Assembly: GCF_020382885.2 (NCBI RefSeq)
Contig: NC_058512.1
Span: 327,501-391,500 of the forward strand
Origin: Scatophagus argus
Lineage: Eukaryota > Chordata > Actinopteri > Scatophagidae
DNA: 64,000 bases
Direction: 5' to 3'
A program made the translations under genes and the position numbers. Below are positions 1-14,696 of the stretch, one piece after another; positions within the stretch are counted from its first letter, which is position 1, and every line of letters begins with the position of its first letter. The notes beneath the pieces were generated by a model, which searched no databases, was not told the DNA's origin, and was given only the letters and a program-made list of their open reading frames with translations.

Positions 1-230
1 TGGCTACAGACACTTTCTTTTAAACATGGACATGTTAACTTCAAAGATTTCACTGGTGTTCAGTTTTTCCAAATACTTAATTGCACTTTATCTTTTAAAT
101 ATGGACATGTTAAGTTCAAAGATTTCATTATTTTTTTTCTTAATACTTGATTGCACCTTTTTTTATATATGAGCATCCATCTTGAGTTCCAAGATTTCAT
201 TAGTGTTTTGTTTTTCTAAATAGTCAATGG
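1..230. repeat. AT-rich tandem repeat, about 72-bp unit, three copies
   Basis: Three successive degenerate units share the blocks ATGGACATGTTAA, TTCAAAGATTTCA and TACTTAATTGCAC; the third has drifted most. It lies in the lmbrd2 intron downstream of the exon ending at 536. The remaining bases to about 500 are T-rich with no recognisable gene. Confidence 0.7.
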
Positions 231-535
231 GAAATGTTTGACATAAAAGTGTTATATTTATATATTTTTTTAAGTGTTTTGTATATGTTTTAATACATAT
301 ATGTTTTGAAGTGTTCCACAAATAAATTGAAAGTTTTTTTTTTGTTATTCTGGTCTGTTTATTTCCTTTTAGTTGATCTGAAAAACGACCCGCGTGAATT
401 TTGTGATCCGTTACACCCCTATTACTTTCTCTTTTTTTAATAATTAACAACAATAACAACATCCCATTTGTTTCAGGAGGCAGGTTTGAAAAGTTAAAGC
501 TGCTGTGTGTTGTAAGGTGAAGTGCAGCCTCTCAC

Positions 536-3515
<2,980 letters not shown>

Positions 3516-4842
3516 CCCGCCGTGCTCCTCTCAGCAGCCGACAGAAACCTGCAAGACATCGAGCTCCACGTTCACATCTGGACTGCAGGAAACAAGGAGT
3601 CGCACAGACCGACAGGTAGGGCGACTCCGTTAGGACGCACCTGGCGACTGACAGGAGCTCAGTCTGGACCTTGATGCCTCTGATGCACGTCCCGTAATGT
3701 GATGAGCTACTGTAAGTGTGGCTGCCCCCTCTGAACGCGCCGTCACCTCCACCTGCCCCGAAGCAGCTGCTCTGCAGGTGAGCTGCACAGTGACTGGATG
3801 GACGAGTGAATAATAAGGTGTCTCATAAATGTACTGTATGTGAGGGGCACAGAAGAAAAAACCAAAGCAACGATGCTGACACGCTAAAAATATGTTTGAA
3901 TAAGACAGATGAACCACAGGCACATAAGACTGAACCCTCATGTCCCGGAATGACGACAGACACGGGACTGTCCACAGAGGCATGTGGACCTGTAAACCAT
4001 GAAGGGGTCTTTGTGTTGTCACACTGGGGGGTGGGAGTGCTGTGCCTATAGGCAGCCAGACGATTCAGGGCAAAGACCAGACGAGGCTCACACAGACAGA
4101 AATGAGCCACGAAATCCAAACTGCTGTTAGCTTTGAGTACAGTGTGAGCATCACACAGCAGGACAACACTGACACGCACACGCTGTCAGGAACTGAGGTA
4201 ACCACGCAGCTCAGAGGCTGTAGTTTACTGGAGGAGGACACTGAGCAGCTGCACCTTCAGCTTTTCTCTGAGAAGGAACGAGTCTTGTTACTGCATGTAC
4301 ACGTTTAGAGGTCAGAAGGAGTTAAGACATCAGGCTCACATCTGGGGACTGCAGACCTGATGACGTGACGTCACTATCACCAGGGTTATTTTGTCCGCCT
4401 TTGGCTCCTCCCCTAAGAGCCACCTGGGACAGAGTGACAGTTTGACAGGCTGTGCTCTTCGGAACCCTTTACAATCAGCTCTGCGCGGTCCAGATGAGAG
4501 AGGACAGTCCGGCCCTGCTAGTCCCGCCTGAGTCCAGCCTGCTCTGCCTCCCTGCGACCATCTGACCGTCCGTGCCGTGCCGTGCCGTGATGTGAGACAG
4601 ACACACAGACAGACAGGCGGCTGGGTGTTCATGTAAACGAGGCTGACAGACAGACGGACGGACAGGCCGTCGGACAGCCGGACGGGCCAGCAAAGGCACT
4701 GACTCACACCGAAATACCGCCTCATTAGCTTGTTTCGGGGAACATTCAGACGAAGCTCGCTTTACTCTGCCCGGTTACGTCGGCTAACACGACAGGTAGC
4801 TCGTGTTGGATAACCAGATCAGAGCGGAAACGTCAAGCTTAC

Positions 4843-5052
4843 CGCGAGTTCACAGTTTGTTGTGCTGAGCCGTTCAGGGTTCTCTTCGGCCGGCTGTGGG
4901 ACCTCGTTCGGCTGCGTTCACCACCAAAAACATCGGTTTCCTGGCTGGCTGGTTGGCAGCATCAGTCACATCCTGGTTCTCTACCAGGAGGGGCTCGCAG
5001 GACAGGCCGGTGACGTCACAGCCAGCAGACCGAGGCTCTGCGCGTGCGCAGT
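4843..5052 (-). promoter_or_regulatory. lmbrd2: lmbrd2 probable non-coding first exon and NRF1-type promoter
   Basis: On the minus strand a good donor (CGCG followed by GTAAGC) ends a CpG-containing stretch at 4843. Just upstream, 5039-5050 reads TGCGCGTGCGCA, a palindromic site one base from the NRF1 consensus, common in housekeeping promoters. No TATA box is seen. The transcription start is not fixed by sequence alone; the link to lmbrd2 rests on position, strand and the matching acceptor near 3549. Confidence 0.5.
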
Positions 5053-5112
5053 GGTGTGTTTGCGCTCTACCCGCTTCTTCTTTCATGCAATCCAGACTTT
5101 ACTGTGCGTGTA

Positions 5113-5126
5113 CTGCCCCCTACTGG
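5113..5126 (-). promoter_or_regulatory. CTCF-type core motif, reverse
   Basis: CTGCCCCCTACTGG is the reverse complement of an exact core match, CCAGTAGGGGGCAG. It sits about 60 bases from the NRF1-like site of the presumed lmbrd2 promoter. Confidence 0.6.
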
Positions 5127-5187
5127 ATAAAACATCAATGACACTCTGAGATGTTCTGTCCTTCAGTGCTACGATTGAAGAGCTGTC

Positions 5188-5219
5188 TGTGTGCTGAATT
5201 TCCCTCGGGATCAATAAAG

Positions 5220-5255
<36 letters not shown>

Positions 5256-5256
5256 C
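5188..5256 (+). mobile_element. Non-LTR retroposon 3' tail with TATC microsatellite
   Basis: TTTCCCTCGGGATCAATAAAG followed by TATC repeats to about 5255 is a 3' end shared by many fish retroposons. Only the tail is recognisable. Confidence 0.7.
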
Positions 5257-6700
5257 TTCCAAACCACAGTTGTTTGCTTTCATTCAGCAGCTCCTTCCAG
5301 CCGAATGGAATCAGTAAAGTCTTGAAAGTATCTGAGAAACATCACCGTCAGTGGAGGACGTCCACCAGGGATGTCCTGCTCCATAGGCTTACCTAGATCC
5401 TGGTTTAGTCTCTCTCTCTCAGCCTCTGGGGTACTCATCAATAATCATCTGTCATCAATAGTACTATCTGGTAGGAAATACATTTCAGTGTCTTCCTGAC
5501 TGATGGTGATATCATGATAAAGGTTCATGTGACTGTCCTTTGGACGGATCAGGTCTAACTGAGTCTTTCTGTTACCATCACAGCTCTGGTCAACATCAGC
5601 TGTTTCAGGACGTCCAGAGGAGAACGCAGCCGTACAAAACATGACAGAGTGTGCAGCTTCGATCGACGTGCGATTAATGTTTCACACGTTTATCACGGAG
5701 CAGCTTGTGTTCGGTCCGGCCGATGAGGAAAGAGCCTGTTTTCAGGTCACATGTCCACATATGGTGCAGCCAGAGTCCTTATCAGAGAGCTGAACTTCAT
5801 CGTTCAGTAGGTTTGTCCCTGAGCAAATATTTACATGATGATCCACCAAAAACCCAGCACTGAACTTAACTGTTCAGTTCCCGCTCGCAGGGCCAGCAGA
5901 GGCCAAAACAAGTCCCACCAGCTGACGCATAGTTTGATGTGGTGTAAAGTAAAAACTGATGGTTCTCAGCAGCGAAGATTAAGACAAGTTCAGCACCGAC
6001 AGGAAGCTCCTGCTCGAGCCTGAACGCAAACCGAGTGCGGAGCGCAGATAAAACTGGCCAAAGCAACAATTTGAAAAATACTCCAACAAAATAAAAAGTC
6101 CTGCTTTCAAAGTAATGAAAGCCAGTGTGGGTGGGATTTACACAGAGAGGCTGAAGATGTTTTAGTGTCACTGGATGAATTAATTACTGAAATGTCTCAG
6201 TCTTCTTCGGTGTCCCTGTGAGAAACACGTGAGACCACGTTATGTCTTCCAGCTGGTCGCGTTCATCTCATCAGCCAATAAGGCGCCAGGATTATCAATT
6301 ATTGGCGATTAAGGAGGAACATAACCAACATCTGGAACTGACAAACATTTGCAGAAAATTGAAATCTCTGTGTCAAGACGTAGAATAGCCAGCAGTGGAA
6401 GTACTGAGTACAATTCAGAGGTACTTGTACTCCACTTGAGTATTTCCACTTCTACTCCACTACATTTTGGAGGAAAATGTTACCTGCAGCTTTGAATCAA
6501 TTCATGTTTAAATTGTGGGCTGACTTTGAGTGAACTCGGTAACCATGGCAACAGATTAAACAGCTAATCAGCTGATTCACCAGGCGTCTCCACAGGGTCC
6601 AAGTCAAAAACAGCTTCTGTGTAATAAACGTGACGGAATCGCACTTATTAAATGCAATTATTTGTAATTAAGTGACATTCATGACACTAACGGGCTTCCG
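5257..6700. other. Intergenic between lmbrd2 and ppp1r3b
   Basis: No credible gene was found. Short open frames here lack family resemblance and codon bias. Around 6415-6485, TACTTGTACTCCACTTGAG and CTCCACTACATTTTGG resemble a dispersed fish repeat. Confidence 0.6.
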
Positions 6701-6709
6701 TACACATCA

Positions 6710-6815
6710 GAGTGTGACCAATGACACGCGGCTCCGCCCCGCGGGCTCAGCGCACCCGTCGATCATTCCGGCACGGTTCGCTCTGATTGGCTGCCTGCAG
6801 GTGTTCACGTGAACC
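6710..6815 (+). promoter_or_regulatory. ppp1r3b: ppp1r3b proximal promoter
   Basis: Upstream of the first coding exon are a CCAAT box near 6717, a GC-rich CTCCGCCCCGC block near 6731, an inverted CCAAT (GATTGG) near 6785 and an E-box CACGTG at 6806-6811. The E-box sits inside a 12-base palindrome at 6803-6814. E-boxes of this type bind USF, MYC and ChREBP families; a link to glucose-responsive control of a glycogen gene is plausible but inferred. Confidence 0.45.
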
Positions 6816-6937
6816 CAGAGTGGTCTTTGAGTCCACGAGAGAAAAATGTGGTGAGGAGTTCAGAGAGAGTGGGAGAGGAGGTCCGACCGGAGGTGTTCAG
6901 GACTCAGAGAGACGGAGGAACCCGCCAGTCCACAGCC

Positions 6938-8861
6938 ATGACATCGGAACTCCGGTGAGCCGCTGCGTCACGGTGACCGACAGGAGAGGCCGACAGGTGG
7001 TCGTCAGCAGCTGCTCCAGGTAAAGCATGCACGTCATGTTGAGAAGATGCGGTGAAACAGGCAACAGCCTCACCTGTAGCTCCGCTCCGCGTTCCGCCTT
7101 TGGTTTGTGCACAGAGAAAAGCACCTGAGCGGCAGGTGCTGCAGAAAACCGCGCGCAGCGCGCACAGGTGTGTTCGTGTGCAGAAAACAAAACACAGGAC
7201 AGAAAAGTCTTAGGAGAATCAGGTGATTCAAGTCTTCTCAATGAGAAGTGACAGGGTGTCTGGTGGTCCTGAACGTCGCTGTGAGGAGGAGCGCAGAGGA
7301 TGCTGGGACTGACTGAGGGAAACCACCTGCTGGTCTGCTGGTTTGGTCCGCTCCACACTCAGACTGACGTCCTGTAACCCGCAGACCTCCAGGGAAAAAC
7401 AGGCTCAGCAGGTTTCACTCAGGTGTCCGCCTGGCAAACCAAACCGCTGAGAGGAAATGATGATGATACAACATCTGTGATGTTTCAGATGTCTGCAGTG
7501 AGCACAAACACTTTACACTAATAAAGTTTCAAGGGAATTAAAATGATCCCAAACGCTCTTTATGTGATAGAAGTCAACATCTGGATGTCAGACAGCGAAA
7601 ACTGGTGCAAATGTTAACTTTTGAAAGGTTGAAAGGATTTACTTTTATTAATGGGATTACTATAAAACATCCTGAAATGTTAACATGAATGAATGTTGAA
7701 AATTATCCTCAAGGTTTGTTGGATATTGTGGACAAATTTCATCTGAATCCACTGAAAACTGAACCACTGGGGAGATGTAAAACACAGTTTGAGCTCTGAA
7801 CGCCATACCTGAAACCAGAGCTGTAGGAGTGTGTGAGGTTGTGTGAGGTTACCAGAAGTTTTAACACACAGACCTGAAGCCGTGAACTGATTTAAGTTCT
7901 AAATGACCCGTCCATAAACTATGGGTTTACTGATCAACTTGCTGAGTTTGACTGTTGAATCGGTGAAACCTGAAACTTCTCTCCCTCTTTCAGAGCTCTG
8001 AGCGCGTTTCCTCCCGAGCTCGCCATGCCGATCGACATGGCGTTACCCCTGTACCTGTCCAAAGAGGAGTTTGTCTACAGGACGTCTCCCAAAACACACA
8101 AACCTGCTCTGAGCTCCTGCCTGAGGTTTGAGCGCTCGCTCTGCGTGGATCAAGCCGAGGATGCCAAGTCCTCCAGGAAGGACTCGAGAAGAGCCAAGAA
8201 GCAGGTGACGTTTGCTGACCAGAGAGGTCTTCCTCTAACCAAAGTGAAGATCTTCTCCGAGTTCAGCGATCCCATCGACATCCCTCTGAACATCCAGGAG
8301 ATGCTCAGCTCGGCTCTCAGTGCGACAGCTGAGGAGGACAAACTGGTGCTGGACTTCGACCAGCCGTCCTCAGACTACCTGCGTTTCCGTCAGAGCCTGG
8401 ACAGGAGCTTGGTCTGTCTGGAGCACTGCGTGTTGAAGGAAAAGGCTCTAGAAGGAACCGTCAAAGTCAGAAACGTGTCCTTTGAGAAGCGTGTGAAGCT
8501 GCGGGTGACCTTTGACACCTGGAAGAGCCACACGGACGTAGACTGCGTGTACGTGAAGGACACGTATCCCAGCTCGTACAGCGACACGTTCTCCTTCCGC
8601 GTGTCTCTGCCCGGCGAGCTGAGGCCTCATGAGCATGTCGAGTTCGCCGTCCGCTACGAGGTGGACGGGGGTGAGTACTGGGACAGCAACCAGGGGAACA
8701 ACTACAGGATTGTCTGGTCATCCATGAAGAGCAGCCGCCACACAGACTCCTTTGACTTTGGGATTCATTTCGACAGGTACGGCAGCCCCACCTGTTCACA
8801 CGGGATCCTCCCCGACTGGCCGAGTTACGCAGGATACGAGAACACGGGACCGTACTACTGA
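6938..8861 (+). CDS. ppp1r3b: Protein phosphatase 1 regulatory subunit 3B (glycogen-targeting, G-L type)
   Basis: This subunit tethers PP1 to glycogen, promoting dephosphorylation of glycogen synthase and phosphorylase. Exons 6938-6954 and 7994-8861 join in frame (donor CCG/GTGAGC, acceptor CTTTCAG) to give 294 residues. The upstream ATG sits in CCACAGCCATG. If it is skipped, the internal ATG at 8025 gives 278 residues, closer to the mammalian length. The PP1-docking RVxF-type motif is KQVTF at about 75-79. A CBM21 carbohydrate-binding domain spans about 140-250 with the glycogen-contact block WDSNQGNNYR at 235-244. The end GSPTCSHGILPDWPSYAGY plus the terminal GPYY distinguishes 3B from 3C. 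Adjacency to mfhas1 also matches the 3B locus in other vertebrates. I see no ERI1-like gene between them, although ERI1 lies nearby in mammals. Confidence 0.93.
6955..7993 (+). other. ppp1r3b: ppp1r3b intron
   Basis: Canonical GTGAGC to TTTCAG intron. A CpG-rich first part (to about 7200) continues the promoter island; the rest is AT-richer with no recognisable gene or repeat family. Confidence 0.7.
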
Positions 8862-9725
8862 ACCGCAAGCCGACGTCTGGGCTGTCCGAGCTGCGAGGAG
8901 AGCAGAGCTTGTCCTGATGCACATGTGGGTCAGCTCAGATGGTCTCACCTGGGCTCACCTGGGCTCACCTGGGCTCACCTGTACACATGGGCAAGACGGC
9001 CGCCAGGCCAGAGGCCACCTCAGCCGACAAAACATTTTTCAGCCATCTTTATGACATCAAAACCAGATATTTTTAACCAGACGTCAGGAGATTTTCTAGC
9101 CGTTGGTGGGGACAAAATACATTTTACAAGTTTTTAGTACCTAAATAGACCCAAAGCACAGTGACGTCACAGCATAAAACTGAACCCTTTGAACGTGTTG
9201 TGGTTTGCAGAAAAGTCCTGAGCCAACATCTGCTCTGTCCTGTCATCCTGCCATTATACATGATTGATTCTGATCGTTTTGTTCTATTGATTCTCAATTA
9301 ACAAATCAGTTGTTTGATCTTTAGAATGTTAGAAAAAAGTGGACAATGTCCAGCAGCTGTCCAACAGTCCAAAATGGATGCATTTTATTGTGACAGAAGA
9401 ACCAGGAAGTCCACTGTGGACAAACTGGAACCAGAATAAATTGAGGAAAGAATTAAACGTTATTGATTAGCTGCAGGTTGACTTCCTGGCAGCTGACTGG
9501 TTGTTGGAGCTCTGCTGAGTGATGGTTTAATCCTGCAGCTCTCACGCTGGTTATTTCCAATAAAATGTGTAATTCATGTCAGTTTGTGTCATTTTTAAAA
9601 GGTGATTCGTAGCAACACGACAGGCTGTGAGTCTCTGTGTCCATGTTGTTCAGCATGTGAATGTGTTGTCAGTGCTGAAAAGTAATTTAAGAAACGTTGC
9701 TCAATAAAGTCATACTCTTGTAATG
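8862..9725 (+). other. ppp1r3b: ppp1r3b 3'UTR with two possible polyadenylation signals
   Basis: AATAAA occurs at 9559-9564 and 9703-9708 after the stop at 8859-8861. A 10-base tandem (CTCACCTGGG, about four copies) occupies 8944-8985. The true end needs transcript data. Confidence 0.45.
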
Positions 9726-11270
9726 AGCCGTTTTAATTGGGATCTGAAGGTTTCAGTGTAAAGTTTCATTTGATTTACCTACAGCTGAATGCAAAAGTAA
9801 ATTCACATAAAACTACTGCTGGTCCAGGACTCTGCTGCTGGTTCAGGATCCTACTGCTGGTCCTGGACTCCCAAGACTCTGAATGGAGGTCATATGGTGA
9901 GATGACGTAGACTCTGAACTCCTTGTATGAATAAATCAATGAACCAACACTCACAACAGGAAGAACTTTTAATGTTTGAATTCAAACTTTCATTATGACT
10001 TCAAAGCACAGAGTAAGACTTTAAAAACGTCTGCTGTCGTGTGCCTGTCAGTCTGCTGAGTCTAAATGCTCCAGTTCTCCTGTCCTGTGTGATGTCTGCA
10101 CTCACATGACCCTGAGAATGTGGGACGGTCTCCTGTGGACGTGGATCTGGAGCGTCCTTTAGCCTGCTGTGTTTGTGTTTGTTCTGCAGGTTAAACAGGT
10201 TCTCTTATGTAACAGGAAGTTACTTTCATTTCCATCCAGACAGCTGGAGAACCACAAAGTACCAGTCGAATGAAGAAACGAATGCAGCTTGCCACAAGGT
10301 CACTGACGTATTGATTATAGATTATCTGAAACATCCTCATACGGCACGGTGTAAAAAAAGTCCTGTATCAGAAACGCAGGACTTCCTGTCAGTTTTATTG
10401 CCTGATGTTCTATAAATAAATAACTGATAACCTCAGCAGAGCCCCGACCAGCAGCACACCTGGACTCACCTGTGACGGCTCGCTAATCTGTAACAATACT
10501 TAAAAAGTAATTTCATTCTGAAATGTATTGCAGTACAGACTGAAATAGCATAAGCTGGATGTACTAAAGTTAAGCACGTGTAGCTCGGATCTGAAGTACA
10601 ATGTACCTGGTCCTTCACCTGCTCTGATTCATTAATTCAAGTTAAACCTGATCAGGTTTTGTTGGACCAGATTTATGAACGTGACTTATTTTACACGTCA
10701 GCGTTAAGACAGAATTTCAGATCCTTCACAGCACTGAAATAGCTTCTAAAAGAAGCTCTCACTGAGTGGACATGTCCAGTTTCCTGTACAAAGTCTCATA
10801 TAAAACCTCGCCTGCAGACTCACTGATGATCTGCACTCGTGTTATCAGCAGGCGGAGACAACACATCATTAAAGCTGCTGTCCTCTCTGCATGTCCTCAA
10901 CTTGTCTTCCTGTTGAAGGTTTTTGGGGAGTTTTGGGGAGCCTGCAGAGACCCCTGAAGTCTGAAGTGCGTTCCTGTGCTGCTCATCCCGGCCTGCAGGT
11001 GGAGACAAAGTCTTCGCTCTGTTGTCCATGTGGCCCAGAATAACAGGATGAGCTCAGTGTGCACCAAACATTTTAAATCTCTCCTTCACCGTGTAAATAA
11101 ACCTTTTCATTTATTTCAGGTGTTCGATGTATTCATTCAGTGTAAATCTGTTTGCACCCAGCCTGTGCTATGGGCCTGTTTGTTTTAAAGCCAGGACGTG
11201 TTTTTAGACATGTTTGTCTCGGGTTTCTTTGCTGATCTGAATCTATTTTAACCAAGTGAGGACAAACACT
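9726..11270. other. Intergenic between ppp1r3b and mfhas1
   Basis: Nothing convincing is coded here. A short imperfect repeat of CTGCTGGTCCAGGACT lies at about 9820-9872. Confidence 0.6.
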
Positions 11271-11274
11271 TTCC

Positions 11275-11749
11275 CTCCTCCTCCTCCTCCTCCTCCTCCT
11301 CCGCTGCGCACGGTAGGAGGGAGGAGAGAAGGGAGGAGGTCGGGAGGAGGACGGGAGGAGGAGGGCTCAGTGATCTGACGCAGCGTGAGCGGCCGCTGCC
11401 TCGCTTCCACTCCCCGCTCCCAGGAAGAGACTCGGCGGCTCCGAGGCACAGATACAGCCGGGACAGAGACCCAGAGGGCGGCTTGTTGTGGCGATGAGGA
11501 CGTCCGGGTTGTCGGGCTGCGGATTAAACCCGGAGCTGTGAACGCGGAGCTTTGTTTTCGTTGTGTGCTGAGTGGCGCAGGAGAAAAGGATGCCTCCGCG
11601 GCCACAGACTCTCCTCCTGCTCCCGTCGAAAAGCTCGATTATTTCCGGACATAAACTGTCTTTTGTCTCCTCTCTGACGGAGGGTTTGTCTTTGAGGAGG
11701 GCGCTGATTTCCGAGGCTCACCGACCACCATGCTGCCCGCTCAGTATCC
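11275..11749 (+). promoter_or_regulatory. mfhas1: mfhas1 GC-rich promoter and 5'UTR
   Basis: A CTC-repeat (11275-11302) and purine-rich GGGAGGAGG blocks precede a CpG-rich stretch leading into the coding exon. No TATA box is clear. An upstream ORF lies at its end (separate entry). Confidence 0.5.
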
Positions 11750-11753
11750 ATGA
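11730..11753 (+). promoter_or_regulatory. Upstream ORF overlapping the first mfhas1 ATG
   Basis: CCACCATG at 11730 opens a seven-codon frame (MLPAQYP) ending in TGA at 11751-11753. That stop overlaps the in-frame ATG at 11750 as ATGA. The upstream ATG has the best context of the three, so it could limit or redirect initiation, favouring the in-frame ATG at 11807. Confidence 0.6.
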
Positions 11754-14696
11754 AAACTCTCAATGAAAACACGGAGGAGGAGGAGGAGGGGTCGGGCTGC
11801 CACGCCATGGAGGACAAGGAGAACAATCTGAAAACGGCCAGGTTGTGGAGGGATGCCGCCCTCCGCTCCAGGAAGCTGCGGAGCAACCTGCGCCAGCTCA
11901 CCCTCTGCTCCAAAGACAACCAGATCGTACTGCCCGAGGATATAGCCGAGATAGAGGTGCTCAATCTGGGCAACAACTCCCTCCAGGAGCTGCCAGAAGG
12001 GCTGGGATCCACCCTCAACAACCTGCGCATCCTTGTCCTCCGCAGGAACAAGTTCACCGCTGTTCCCCGTGTGGTGTTTGAGCTGGGGCAGCTGGTGGAG
12101 CTCGACATGAGCCACAACTGCCTGCGGAGCTTCTCTGAAGGTGTGGGTCAGCTGAAGGGGCTGAAGAAGCTGTGCATAAGTCACAACAAAATCCAGCATC
12201 TTCCAGCTCAGATTGGAGCGCTTCAGTTTTTGGAGGAACTTGACATCAGCTTCAATGACCTGCATGATCTGCCCAGATCTTTCTCCAGCCTGACTAAGCT
12301 GCGGACTCTGGATGCGGATCACAACAAGCTGAACCAGTTCCCCCCTGAGATCCTGGCCCTCAGCGAGCTGGAAGAACTTGACTGTTCCGGGAACAAGTTT
12401 GAGTCATTGCCAGCAGACATCATAAAACTACAGTTTGTCAAAATCCTGTGGCTCAGTAGTCTTCACATGTCCACTTTACCTGACACCTTCTGTCACCTGC
12501 TCAACCTGGAGAGCCTGATGCTGGATGGGAGCAACCTCACAGCCCTACCCCCTGCTTTTGGAAATCTGCAAAGACTCAAAATGATCAATTTGTCCTCTAA
12601 TGAGTTTGAGAGCTTCCCCCAGGTTATTTTAAGCATCACAGGATTAGAGGAGCTTTACCTGAGCAGGAATAAATTGACTCATATTCCTGAGGAAATAGGA
12701 CAGCTGGTGAAGCTGGCAAACCTCTGGTTGGACAACAACAACATCACGTATCTGCCGGATTCTATTGTGGAGCTGGAGAAGTTGGAGGAACTTGTTTTGC
12801 AGGGTAACCAAATAGCCATACTGCCAGATAATTTTGGAAAGCTGTCCAAGGTGAACATTTGGAAGGTGAAGGATAACCCCCTCATCCAGCCTCCATATGA
12901 GGTGTGTATGAAGGGGATTCCTTACATCGCAGCCTATCAGAAGGAGCTTGCACATTCACAGTTTGCTGTGATGCCGAGGCTGAAGCTGGTCCTGATGGGG
13001 ATGAACAACTCTGGGAAGACGCGGCTCCGGCAGAGCGTGGTGAGCACAAAACAGGATGTTAAAGAAGTCCAAGGAAACAAAGGAATTGAAGTCACCAACT
13101 GGGTGGCAGACGCTGATCGCAGTCTTACATTTCTGGTGTACGATTTGTCAGGGAAGCAAAACTACGACCTCATCAAACCCTTTTTTCTCTCCACTGGTGC
13201 TCTCTACACTCTTGTTGTGAATCTCAAAGCGTATTCACCCAAGAACTTTTATGCCCACGTCGGATATTTTCTCCACCTCCTCGGTGCCAAAGTACCCCAC
13301 GCCGTTGTGTGCTTGGTGGGCACACATGCAGACTTGTGTGAAGAGGTGGAGGTGGAGGAGAAGAGTCTGGACATTCACAGACAGATAAGCCTGCAGGAGA
13401 AGGAAGACATCCAGAGCATAAGGAGTCTGATTCTTCAGGTGGATCAGGCCCTGGACCAGGGTTACAGTGTCCGGTCCTCCAGCCCTCATGTCCTCTTCTA
13501 CGGGGTCTCTGACAGGAACTTGAGGCGGAGGAAATCCCAGCTGCAGTACATGTTGAACCACCGGCTGCAGATCCTGTCTCCTGTGCTGAGTGTCAGCTGC
13601 ACAGAGACCCAGAGGAACATCCAGAGGCTCAGGGAGAAGTTCATGTCTGTCGCAGACCACAGGGAGATCTTCCCCAACCTCCACCGTGTGCTGCCAAAGT
13701 CCTGGCAGATGCTGGAGGAGCTGCACTTTAAGCCCAAAGACCTGTGGCTCTCGTGGTGGGACTCGGCCCGTCTGGGCCTCCAGGCGGGACTCACGGAGGA
13801 CCGACTGCAGTGCGCCTTATCTTACCTGCACGAGAGTGGGAAGTTGCTCTACTTTGAAGACAGCCTCACCCTGAGGGAGTATGTTTTCCATAATCTTCCA
13901 CGATTCATTGCAATTCTTAATGTTTTCTTCCAGAGGGACGAGTCCACACTGTTGGACAGGCTCCTCTCTGAAGGGGAGAGGGGTGACAAGGGGAGGGTGA
14001 GTCTGGTTATTGAGGACGAGAAGGGGGAGAACCTCAGGGTGACCCATCTGCAGCACCATGTGGAGGGCTTCCTCCAGCAAGGCCTTTTGCCCTCCAACGT
14101 CATCCGTCTGCTCCTCAGACCGCTCATTCAGACCCAGCAGGACCTCCACCTTATCATGGAACTCCTGGAGAAAATGGGGATCTGCTACTGCATCAACAAA
14201 CCCCGCAGCAAACCCCTGAATGGAGCCACAGCATGGTACAAGTTTCCCAGCTACGTCAGCAACGAGGAGCCGCGGGCGGAGGCCTTGGCCGGTGGAAGCT
14301 CTCTGCCTCTGGGTCACTTCTTCTCTCTGGAGCAGCTGCACATCCAGTACAGCTTCCCTTTCCTGTTTCCTCCTGGACTGTTTGCACGCTTCAGTGTGCA
14401 GATAAACAGCCACGTGGTTCAGAGGTCGGATGGCAGGCATCAGATCTTCGCCTATCGAGGCAAAGTCCCGGTGGTGATCAGCCACCGGCCCTCCAAAGGT
14501 AAACTGCAGGCAGAGACTCTGTCCATCGCCAGCCACGCCTCGCTGCCTAACATCTGGACTGCGTGGCAGGCCATCACGCCGCTGGTGGAGGAGCTGAACG
14601 TGCTGCTGCAGGAGTGGCCTGGCCTGCACTACTCTGTACATATTCTCTGTTCCAAGTGCCTCAAGAGGGGGTCGACCGAGCCACACGCCTTTCCAG
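11750..14696 (+). CDS. mfhas1: MFHAS1 (LRR-ROC protein), coding exon 1
   Basis: MFHAS1 (MASL1) is a ROCO-related protein with leucine-rich repeats and a Ras-of-complex GTPase domain, implicated in Toll-like-receptor and ERK signalling. This exon encodes residues 1-982 plus one base. An acidic N-terminus precedes a block [20 protein letters not shown]. About 13 LRRs with an LxxLPxxI/F pattern run from roughly 66 to 380. The P-loop GMNNSGKT is at 417-424 and the G4-type THAD at 525-528. A long COR-like C-terminal region follows. The donor is CCAG/GTAAGA at 14697. Two in-frame starts exist: ATG 11750, and ATG 11807 (GCCATGG, better context and nearer the mammalian N-terminus); I favour 11807 as the main one. 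Reading through the intron would end at 14749. Confidence 0.95.

Noticed and set aside
12644..12955. Antisense frames across the mfhas1 coding exon (also 13235-13726, 13817-14686)
   Set aside because: Shadows of the strong mfhas1 frame; composition mirrors leucine-rich repeat codons.
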